From an uncultured Flavobacteriales bacterium (lineage in GTDB: Bacteria; Bacteroidota; Bacteroidia; Flavobacteriales_D; Crocinitomicaceae): a stretch of 17,376 bases of DNA. The DNA lies in the NCBI GenBank assembly GCA_903879765.1, contig CAIRMS010000329.1:1-17376 (forward strand), read 5' to 3'. A program made the translations under genes and the position numbers. Below the pieces are notes generated by a model. It was not told the DNA's origin and did not search any database. It worked only from the letters and a program-made list of their open reading frames with translations. Below are positions 7,904 to 14,225 of this stretch, piece by piece (the first letter of the stretch is position 1; each line of letters starts with the position of its first letter).

Positions 7904-9213
7904 TGAGTCGGGGAGTTTATCTCCTCTGGACGGTGTTCATGTTTGAACAATACTGCGAACAACACCGCTACCACCAAGCAATATCCCGCAAAGGTGATCC
8001 AAGTGAAATGCCAGTTAATGTTTCCGTCTGTAAACGTAAAGTAGCGGTCAATTACCCAGCCACTGATCATGGTTCCAAAGTAAGCACCGAATCCATTCGT
8101 CATCATGATAAACAATCCTTGAGCACTAGAACGCAGGCGTGAATCGGTTGTCGTTTCGATGTACATGGACCCAGAAATCAAGAAGAAGTCAAAAGCCATT
8201 CCGTATACGATGCAGGATAATACGATGAATACACTGCCCATTGGCACCATTCCGAAGGCAAAGAATCCGTAGCGCAAGACCCAAGCGAACAAGGCGAATA
8301 ACATGACGTTTTTCATCCCGAATTTCTTCAAGAAGAAAGGAATGGTTAAAATGAATGCTGTTTCCGAAAACTGTGAAATGGAGTAGATAATGGTTGAATA
8401 TTTCTCTACTACAGATCCCGCAGGGAATCCACTTAAAAAGCGATCGCCAAACATGTTTGATAATTGCAATGCAGCACCAAGCAACATAGAAAACACGAAA
8501 AATAGCGCCATTTTGTAAGAACCAAATAAACGAAATGCGTCTAGTCCGAGCATGGAAATCAATGATTTTTTCTCTGCGCTTTTTCCTTCAGGTGAACATG
8601 CTGGCAGCGTGAATGCGTATAGTCCAAGTAGGATAGCACTCACACCCGCAATCACAAACTGCATGGAATTGACTTTGCTTCCTGTTAAGTTAGTGGTCCA
8701 CATGGCAGCGATGAAGCCAACAGTTCCCCAAACGCGAATGGAAGGAAAATCCTTGACAACGTTCCCATTGAACATGTTTAGAATGCGGTAGGAAACGGAG
8801 TTTGATAAAGAAATGGTTGGCATGTAGCAAATCATTCCAGCGAAAATCACCCAATACAGGACATCGTATTCTGGCATGTGTGAAAAGAAGGGGACGTTTT
8901 CTTGAACGGCGGTGAGGTTTGGTATGAGCAACAAAATGCTTCCGTAACAAATGTGTAATAATCCATACAGACGTTCTGCGCGCATCCATTTATCCGCAAT
9001 GATTCCGATGATGGAAGGCATGAGGATCGAAGACAAAGCTAACGTCGAAAAGATGGCTCCGAATTGTCCGAAGGTCCAACCTTTTCCAATGGTACAATAA
9101 GTCCCGATTGTTGTCAGCCAAGCTCCCCAAACAAAGAACTGTAAAAAGCTCATTGCCGTTAACTTGTACTTAATGGTAGTTAAAGGGGAATTAACCGCGT
9201 CGTTTGATTTCAT
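7900..9213 (-). CDS. Nucleoside:H+ symporter family permease (NupG-like MFS)
   Basis: The product is a 437-residue polytopic inner-membrane protein, close to E. coli NupG in size, with about twelve hydrophobic segments. The N-terminal stretch FLQFFVWGAWLTTIGTYC is typical of the nucleoside:proton symporter family. The conserved DKWMRAERL loop between the second and third segments fits the MFS fold. The expected role is uptake of nucleosides. The longest frame begins with GTG at 9216, and the next codon is an ATG at 9213, which I take as the start. Either way the gene begins inside the 3' end of the bifunctional nuclease gene (23-base overlap), suggesting translational coupling. Its stop codon overlaps that of the convergent response regulator gene. 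The exact substrate cannot be read from the sequence. Confidence 0.85.
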   Translation of the reverse strand: MKSNDAVNSPLTTIKYKLTAMSFLQFFVWGAWLTTIGTYCTIGKGWTFGQFGAIFSTLALSSILMPSIIGIIADKWMRAERLYGLLHICYGSILLLIPNLTAVQENVPFFSHMPEYDVLYWVIFAGMICYMPTISLSNSVSYRILNMFNGNVVKDFPSIRVWGTVGFIAAMWTTNLTGSKVNSMQFVIAGVSAILLGLYAFTLPACSPEGKSAEKKSLISMLGLDAFRLFGSYKMALFFVFSMLLGAALQLSNMFGDRFLSGFPAGSVVEKYSTIIYSISQFSETAFILTIPFFLKKFGMKNVMLFALFAWVLRYGFFAFGMVPMGSVFIVLSCIVYGMAFDFFLISGSMYIETTTDSRLRSSAQGLFIMMTNGFGAYFGTMISGWVIDRYFTFTDGNINWHFTWITFAGYCLVVAVLFAVLFKHEHRPEEINSPTH

Positions 9214-9781
9214 CACGTATTTTAGAGGCTATTTCATAATCTTCATTCTCAATTGCCATAGAAAGTTGCTTGGAAAGCTCATCCGTATTCACATCTTTCC
9301 ATTCGTTGCCATCGGCTGAAAAAATTTGATCATCTTCCTCTTCCTCATCAAAGTCAAAGGTGTCGTCCATTGCATTTTCTGCCCCGCCCACTTCGTCTAA
9401 AATTTTTCCTAAGGTATAAATTGGCGCATTAAAGCGAACACCAATGGCGATTGCGTCAGATGTTCTGCTATCGATTTCTGATTGTTGTCCGTCCTTTTCA
9501 CAAATTAATTTCGAATAAAAGACTCCTTCATGGAATTTATAAATGAGAATTTCCTTCACGTCTACCCCAAAAGATTTACAAAAAGATTTGAATAAATCGT
9601 GGGTTAAAGGTCTCGACGGAACCATTTTTTCTAATTCTACAGCAATTGCTTGCGCCTCGAATCCACCAATTACGATTGGCAGTTTTCGTTTGCCAGCCAC
9701 CTCAAGAAGGGTGAGAACGTAAGAACCGGACTGCGTTTGACTGTAAGCGATTCCCGTAATTTCCAACTTAACCTTTTGCAT
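9191..9781 (-). CDS. Bifunctional nuclease family protein (DUF151/BFN) with UVR motif
   Basis: The 196-residue protein has a BFN/DUF151 domain over about residues 1-130. Recognisable segments are LPIVIGGFEAQAIAVEL, RPLTHDLFKSF and IDSRTSDAIAIGVR. A strongly acidic linker follows (about 138-151, rich in Asp and Glu). The C-terminal helix pair (about 165-196, LSMAIENEDYEIASKIRDEI) has the pattern of the UvrB/UvrC-type UVR motif. Some plant and bacterial members have been described as RNases/DNases, but the cellular role in Bacteroidota is not settled. The gene follows etfA by 27 bases and overlaps the nucleoside permease gene. A near-match to the -7 consensus, TATCTTCG at 9797-9804, could give it a promoter of its own, though it lies only 15 bases from the ATG. 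Confidence 0.88.
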   Translation of the reverse strand: MQKVKLEITGIAYSQTQSGSYVLTLLEVAGKRKLPIVIGGFEAQAIAVELEKMVPSRPLTHDLFKSFCKSFGVDVKEILIYKFHEGVFYSKLICEKDGQQSEIDSRTSDAIAIGVRFNAPIYTLGKILDEVGGAENAMDDTFDFDEEEEDDQIFSADGNEWKDVNTDELSKQLSMAIENEDYEIASKIRDEIKRRG

Positions 9782-9808
9782 ACGAATTATTTCTAACGAA
9801 GATACGTA

Positions 9809-10750
9809 TTAATGTTGAGTTGCTTTAAAGCGTTTGACCGCTTCAGTCAATCTTGGAATCACTTCAAAAGCATCTCCAACAACTCCGTAATCAGCCGCTT
9901 TAAAGAATGGTGCTTCACTATCTGTGTTGATGACAACAATTACTTTCGAACCGTTCACACCAGCCAAATGTTGGATGGCACCAGAAATTCCAGCTGCAAT
10001 GTATAAATTCGGACGAATGGCAACGCCAGTTTGCCCAACATGTTCATGATGAGGTCTCCAACCGATATCGGCAACTGGACGAGAGCAAGCTGTTGCAGCA
10101 CCCAATGCTTCGGCTAAATCTTCGACCATTCCCCAGTTCTCCGGACCTTTCAATCCACGTCCAGCTGAAACAACTAATTCTGCTTCTGGTAAAGGAATAT
10201 TTCCTTCTGGTTTTTTTGTCTCTAAAATAGTGATAGCACTTTCACCAGCTAGGCCGCTGATTTCTGCCACTTCACACGCATTTCCAGCTTTCTCCGGTTG
10301 AATGCTGTTTGGCAACAGGGAAATAATTTGTTTTGAACTAGCTACTTTTACGAATCCAGCTGCTTTTCCTGAGAATACATTCACTTTCACAGAACCATCT
10401 GCTTCAGGTATAGCAATTGCACCTGCTACAAGTCCAGCTTTCATTCGAACAGAAAGTCTCGGAGCGACGGCTTTTCCATAAATATCATGCGAAAAAATAA
10501 CCGTTGAAGCAGAAACTTGATCAGCTACTCCTGCGATTAAACGCGCTAATTGTTGTGGGTCTTCTCCATTGACAGAGCGATCCACTAATACTCTAGAAGC
10601 GCCATATTCACCTAGTTGAGCCAATTGCTCATTTGATGCTGCTCCATTCGTGATGACTGTCACATCACCACTTAATTTTTTACCGTAAGTAACTGTTTCC
10701 AAAGCTGCTTTGGATAATCCAGTTGTTGAATTGATATATACGAGTACCAT
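9809..10750 (-). CDS. etfA: Electron transfer flavoprotein subunit alpha
   Basis: This is the FAD-carrying subunit of the soluble electron carrier that takes electrons from acyl-CoA dehydrogenases and related flavoenzymes and delivers them to the membrane quinone pool. Its 313 residues match the family length. The N-terminal ETF domain spans about 1-175. The C-terminal FAD-binding domain contains GRGLKGPENW (about 197-206) and the ETF-alpha signature beginning LYIAAGISGAIQHLAG (249-264) and continuing to VIVVIN (270-275). A further FAD-contacting segment, VGQTGVAIRP, is at about 238-247. The ATG start is ten bases after the etfB stop, so the two subunits are co-transcribed and made together. 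Confidence 0.96.
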   Translation of the reverse strand: MVLVYINSTTGLSKAALETVTYGKKLSGDVTVITNGAASNEQLAQLGEYGASRVLVDRSVNGEDPQQLARLIAGVADQVSASTVIFSHDIYGKAVAPRLSVRMKAGLVAGAIAIPEADGSVKVNVFSGKAAGFVKVASSKQIISLLPNSIQPEKAGNACEVAEISGLAGESAITILETKKPEGNIPLPEAELVVSAGRGLKGPENWGMVEDLAEALGAATACSRPVADIGWRPHHEHVGQTGVAIRPNLYIAAGISGAIQHLAGVNGSKVIVVINTDSEAPFFKAADYGVVGDAFEVIPRLTEAVKRFKATQH

Positions 10751-10760
10751 GTGTCTTTTC

Positions 10761-11501
10761 TTAAATTACTTTAGCTTCATTGTGTAATAGAGCGACAAGC
10801 TCATCCATATTGGAAGGATCGATCATTTTAACTGATGACTTCGCATTTGGCATGCTGTAGGAAGCATAGCTTGTTAAGTCTTCCACTGTTTCAGCAGGAA
10901 TCACTGTTAATGGCTTTGTTCGAGCTGCCATGATACCGCGCATGTTTGGAATACGTTGCTCAGCCATTCCTTTTGCACATGAGATAACCGCTGGCGTTTG
11001 AACTTCAACGACTTGAACTCCTCCAACGATTTCTCGCTCCAGGGTAAGTTTTGAACCACTCGCATCCAGTTTAGTTGCTAAAGAAACAAAAGGTAAATCC
11101 ATTGCTTCTGCAATCATTCCACCTACTTGAGAACCATTGTAATTAATGGTTTCTTTTCCAGTCATGACGATGTCAAATCCTTTTGATTTCGCATAAGATG
11201 AAATTTGCATGGCAACAAAATACGCGTCTTTTGGATCTGCATCGATGCGCACGGCTTCATCAGCACCAATCGCTAAAGCTTTACGGATAATGGCTTCATC
11301 TGCCGTTGTTCCAACAGTAATAATCGTGACATTTCCGCCAATTGACTCTTTTAATTCCAATGCTCGTACAAGCGCATACCACTCGTCGTATGGATTAACA
11401 ATATATTGAACTCCATTTTCATCAAATTGCGTACTATTGTTTGTAAACGCAATTTTAGAAGTGGTATCTGGAGCTTTACTGATGCAAACCAAAATATTCA
11501 T
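10761..11501 (-). CDS. etfB: Electron transfer flavoprotein subunit beta
   Basis: This is the AMP-binding partner of EtfA, 246 residues long, a normal length. It begins MNILVCISKAPDT, followed by NPYDEWYALVRALEL (36-50), which is typical of the beta subunit. The segment VMTGKETINYNGSQVGGMIA (112-131) is the conserved AMP-binding/signature region. The gene sits directly before etfA. Its partner dehydrogenases are not in the window. A TAnnTTTG element lies 25 bases before the ATG, so etfBA can be transcribed independently of menA, whose stop lies 80 bases upstream with no terminator between. Confidence 0.96.
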   Translation of the reverse strand: MNILVCISKAPDTTSKIAFTNNSTQFDENGVQYIVNPYDEWYALVRALELKESIGGNVTIITVGTTADEAIIRKALAIGADEAVRIDADPKDAYFVAMQISSYAKSKGFDIVMTGKETINYNGSQVGGMIAEAMDLPFVSLATKLDASGSKLTLEREIVGGVQVVEVQTPAVISCAKGMAEQRIPNMRGIMAARTKPLTVIPAETVEDLTSYASYSMPNAKSSVKMIDPSNMDELVALLHNEAKVI

Positions 11502-11526
11502 GTTCTATTTCTTTTAAAAACTGATG

Positions 11527-11534
11527 CAAATTTA
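11527..11534 (-). promoter_or_regulatory. Promoter -7 element for etfB
   Basis: The minus strand reads TAAATTTG, a perfect TAnnTTTG match 25 bases before the etfB ATG. The nearest upstream TTTG is 15 bases away, shorter than the usual 17-23, so the -33 element is uncertain. Confidence 0.5.
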
Positions 11535-11581
11535 AGGAAATTAATCTACCAAAACGGGACAATTTCTAGCAATAAATAAAT

Positions 11582-12490
11582 TTAATAATTCAAGATGAGC
11601 GCGAATATAACCGAAGAGAAAAAAGTCAATAATGCTACTTTTTTTAGTTCGGGATCAAGGCTTGCAGGAACGGTGGTCAAGAATACCTTTTTCAGGTGTA
11701 CAAAAAGAAACACACTTGGTAACAGAGCTAAAAACAAGAATATATTCTGCGTAAGTGTTACAAGAAAATAAACGGTTGTCCACCAGAACAAGGCACCAGC
11801 GATGATTAAGAAGGCATGATAGAATTTTCCTTTTTTAAACCCTAATTGCACTACTAGAGTGTTTTTTTTAGATTTTCGGTCATTTTCAATGTCACGGAGG
11901 TTATTCAAATTTAGAACGGCAGTACTCCACAGTCCTATAGTGATTGCCGGAAACAAAGCAAGCCATTCAAAGGATAAGCCATACAACTGAAAAACACCTA
12001 ACACGCTGACTAATCCAAAAAAGATAAAGACCATTACGTCACCTAGTCCACGGTATCCGTAGGCATTTTTACCAACAGTATAGGTAATTGCAGCGAGGAT
12101 GCACAGACCGGCAAGAACCAGGTAAACAAACATCGATTGCGACGTTAAATTCTTCGCGCTAATGGCAATTAAAGAAATAGCTGCTGCTGCGGATAAAAGT
12201 GCTGTTAGAAAAATCCCGCGTTTCATTGCTTTTTGGGAAATTAATCCGGCTTGAATCGTGCGTTTTGGTCCGACACGGTGTTCGTTATCTGTCCCTTTTT
12301 GACTATCGCCTAAATCGTTAGCAAAGTTTGAAACTACTTGAAATCCGATTGTTGTGAACATTGCCAGTGAGAAAATAAGGCCATCCCATTTGTCTAAAAC
12401 AGCAGCCAAACCGGACCCTACAATGATTCCTGAAACAGATAATGGTAAGGTCCTTAACCTTGCCGCGTTTAACCAAGCTTTTATATTCAT
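11582..12490 (-). CDS. menA: 1,4-dihydroxy-2-naphthoate polyprenyltransferase
   Basis: This is an integral membrane UbiA-family prenyltransferase that attaches the isoprenoid chain to 1,4-dihydroxy-2-naphthoate, the penultimate step of menaquinone synthesis. The 302-residue protein begins MNIKAWLNAARLRTLPLSVS, the usual MenA opening. The first prenyl-diphosphate/Mg motif is NDLGDSQKGTD (58-68). The second acidic motif is NLRDIENDRKSKKNT (197-211, Asp200 and Asp204). About eight or nine hydrophobic segments are visible. A longer frame to 12553 would start with TTG and overlap the DUF2480 gene by 62 bases. The ATG at 12490 leaves a one-base gap instead, so the two genes are clearly one operon. 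MenA is preferred over other UbiA enzymes because of the opening and motif pattern. Confidence 0.93.
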   Translation of the reverse strand: MNIKAWLNAARLRTLPLSVSGIIVGSGLAAVLDKWDGLIFSLAMFTTIGFQVVSNFANDLGDSQKGTDNEHRVGPKRTIQAGLISQKAMKRGIFLTALLSAAAAISLIAISAKNLTSQSMFVYLVLAGLCILAAITYTVGKNAYGYRGLGDVMVFIFFGLVSVLGVFQLYGLSFEWLALFPAITIGLWSTAVLNLNNLRDIENDRKSKKNTLVVQLGFKKGKFYHAFLIIAGALFWWTTVYFLVTLTQNIFLFLALLPSVFLFVHLKKVFLTTVPASLDPELKKVALLTFFSSVIFALILNY

Positions 12491-12491
12491 T

Positions 12492-12995
12492 CTATTTGCG
12501 CTTATAAATGGGGACTGTCGAACAAGGTTCTCCGTACATGATAGATTGTACAACGGGTTGTAACTTTTGAACTAGCTTTACCATGGCGAATTCTGGGCAT
12601 GTAATATCACTACAGCCTTTAACAATGACTTTTCCGTCTTGAAAACCACTTAAATCTAGTTTATCAATATTTTCTTCAATCAGTGATTTTTCTAACTCTA
12701 ACATTGAACCCACCACTACATGTGAGGCGTGATTAGCTAAGGCAGCTCCGATTAACATATACGCCCAGGTTGGAACAATGGCATCAGCAGAACAATGAAT
12801 ATAAACAGCCAGATTTTCATACGTTTCCCAATCTTCGGTTTTAATCCATGTCCGAAAATCTTTTTCTTTCAAAACAAGTCCCTGCCACAGCTGATCCGCT
12901 AAGTCGAGTCCAACAATCTTTTCTTTAGGTTTAAAATGCGCCAAGTCCATCTGAATAAGACTACTTTCCTTGACCTTGTTTTTAATTTCCTCCAT
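12492..12995 (-). CDS. DUF2480 family protein
   Basis: I recognise this 167-residue soluble protein as a member of DUF2480, a family known mainly from Bacteroidota, with no established function. Family-typical segments are DQLWQGLVLKEKDFR (about 34-48), CSADAIVPTWAYML (68-81) and the C-terminal GEPCSTVPIYKRK (155-167). Four cysteines (68, 128, 133, 158) sit in or near these blocks and could bind a metal or cluster, but that is only inference. There is no signal peptide or membrane segment. The gene leads the operon with menA, separated by one base, which hints at a link to quinone or redox metabolism. A TATCTTTG element lies only four bases before the ATG, so the transcript may be nearly leaderless. 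Confidence 0.9.
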   Translation of the reverse strand: MEEIKNKVKESSLIQMDLAHFKPKEKIVGLDLADQLWQGLVLKEKDFRTWIKTEDWETYENLAVYIHCSADAIVPTWAYMLIGAALANHASHVVVGSMLELEKSLIEENIDKLDLSGFQDGKVIVKGCSDITCPEFAMVKLVQKLQPVVQSIMYGEPCSTVPIYKRK

Positions 12996-12999
12996 GTTA

Positions 13000-13007
13000 C
13001 AAAGATA
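13000..13007 (-). promoter_or_regulatory. Promoter -7 element for DUF2480-menA
   Basis: The minus strand reads TATCTTTG, matching TAnnTTTG, followed by TAAC and then the DUF2480 ATG. No -33 TTG is seen at the usual spacing. If used, transcription would begin at or just before the start codon. Confidence 0.5.
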
Positions 13008-13014
13008 AGGGATT

Positions 13015-13063
13015 GTTAAAAATAGGACCTTTATTTTTAGGACAGTCTGTCAGTATTTTTAAC
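13015..13063. repeat. Inverted repeat in the DUF2480/rhomboid divergent region
   Basis: GTTAAAAATA (13015-13024) and its exact reverse complement TATTTTTAAC (13054-13063) are separated by 29 bases. A further TATTTTTA copy (13032-13039) lies 22 bases before the right arm. The palindrome GACAG-T-CTGTC (13041-13051) lies near the middle. The layout could be a regulator binding region for both divergent genes, although short A+T-rich repeats arise easily by chance. Confidence 0.3.
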
Positions 13064-13092
13064 TAGGCATATCTTTTGACATCCGAAGCTCG

Positions 13093-13881
13093 ATGCAGAA
13101 AACAACACCCTTTGAATCTCACTTCAGAAATGCCATTCCACCTGCTTTGGTGGCTTTGTTAATCATGTGGTTGATTTATTGGGCGGATTTCTTGTTTGTA
13201 TATGATTTTCATCTGCTTGGAGTTGTTCCAAAACAGGTTTCTGGATTAAAAGGAATCTTTTTCATGCCTTGGATTCATGCCCATTCTGATGTTAAACACA
13301 TTTTAAATAATTCTGTACCAGCATTTTTATTGATCACGCTATTGTTTTACTCTTACAAGGAAATTGCTTTAAAAGTATTTCTTTTGAGTTGGTTCTTAAC
13401 CGGATTCTTGCTTTGGACTTTTGGCGCAGATAATGGTGCACATCACATTGGAATGAGCGGAGTCATCTACAGTTTAGCCGCCTTTTTATTTACTTCAGGT
13501 GTTTTGCGCAAATACTTACCCTTGCAGGCCTTGTCTTTGTTTATCGTCTTTCTCTATGGATCGATGATCTGGGGGATTTTCCCCACAAAAGAAAGGATTT
13601 CATGGGAAGGTCACTTAAGTGGGATGATTGTTGGAATCATTTTGGCTTTTGTGTATCGAAGTAGAGGACCACAGCGACCGAAGTACCAATATGAAATTGA
13701 AAAAGAACTTGGGATAGAACCTCCTGATTTAGAAGGGATGTACAACGAAAGGATTCGCATCATGGAGGAAGAAGCTCTGTGCAAGCAAGAGGAAATACGA
13801 AACATTTCGAGTGAAATCATCGTGACCTATGAATACAAACCTACGCAATTCAAGTCTGATGACCCTGAGAATAAGGTTTAA
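13093..13881 (+). CDS. Rhomboid family intramembrane serine protease
   Basis: The 262-residue protein has a rhomboid membrane core (about 15-190) with roughly six hydrophobic segments, followed by a charged C-terminal tail (about 190-262) that is probably cytoplasmic. The catalytic dyad is visible as Ser122 in GMSG and His174 in WEGHLSG. The HxxxN element of the second membrane segment appears as HILNN (69-73). Rhomboids cleave transmembrane substrates inside the bilayer; the substrate here is unknown. The ATG at 13093 is preceded by TATCTTTTG, one base longer than the -7 consensus, so the promoter is uncertain. The gene is divergent from DUF2480-menA, and its stop codon overlaps that of the convergent VanZ-like gene in the four bases TTAA, with no terminator between. 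Confidence 0.93.
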   Translation: MQKTTPFESHFRNAIPPALVALLIMWLIYWADFLFVYDFHLLGVVPKQVSGLKGIFFMPWIHAHSDVKHILNNSVPAFLLITLLFYSYKEIALKVFLLSWFLTGFLLWTFGADNGAHHIGMSGVIYSLAAFLFTSGVLRKYLPLQALSLFIVFLYGSMIWGIFPTKERISWEGHLSGMIVGIILAFVYRSRGPQRPKYQYEIEKELGIEPPDLEGMYNERIRIMEEEALCKQEEIRNISSEIIVTYEYKPTQFKSDDPENKV

Positions 13882-14225
13882 TTCATAAAAGATAAGCGAC
13901 GTAAAGAACGATAAATGAAAAATCCAATCCCAACGCCTAGGATATTTGCCACAGTATCAAAAAAAGATTGATCCCTTCCAGGAACAAATCCTTGAAGCCA
14001 TTCCATTAAAATTCCGAACAGAATAAAAAATAGAACCATACCAAATTCCCTCTTAAGAATCTTGGCCGCTAAACCTGAAAAGGTTAGGCAAGCGTAAGCT
14101 ACAAAGTGATTGACTTTGTCATTGGATTGAATTTCTAAACCTGATTTTGGAGGAAGCAAACTTAAAACAGTAATGCCTACAAGAATAATACAGGTAGTCA
14201 ATAGCCAAAATTTACTCCGTTTCAT
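13878..14225 (-). CDS. VanZ-like family membrane protein
   Basis: This is a small 115-residue membrane protein with about four hydrophobic segments. The pattern DKVNHFVAYACL (about 36-47) and EWLQGFVPGRDQSFFDTVANILG (from about 75), with acidic, Gln, Arg and Asn residues between membrane segments, is characteristic of VanZ-like proteins. The family is named after the teicoplanin-resistance accessory VanZ, but most members, including short ones like this, are of unknown function and are not evidence of antibiotic resistance. Its ATG lies inside the last codons of the S9 peptidase gene (14-base overlap), so it is translated from the same transcript. Confidence 0.85.
   Translation of the reverse strand: MKRSKFWLLTTCIILVGITVLSLLPPKSGLEIQSNDKVNHFVAYACLTFSGLAAKILKREFGMVLFFILFGILMEWLQGFVPGRDQSFFDTVANILGVGIGFFIYRSLRRLSFMN

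Noticed and set aside
7910..7926. Hairpin GGGGAG-TTTAT-CTCCTC just after the response regulator stop
   Set aside because: It has a short stem with one wobble and no T-run on either strand, and it lies within the permease coding sequence, so I do not call it a terminator.
12491..12553. N-terminal extension of menA to 12553
   Set aside because: It would start with TTG and overlap the DUF2480 coding sequence by 62 bases; MenA proteins typically begin at the ATG at 12490.
13878..14225. VanZ-like gene as a glycopeptide-resistance marker
   Set aside because: VanZ-like proteins are widespread with unknown roles, and no van resistance genes are nearby.
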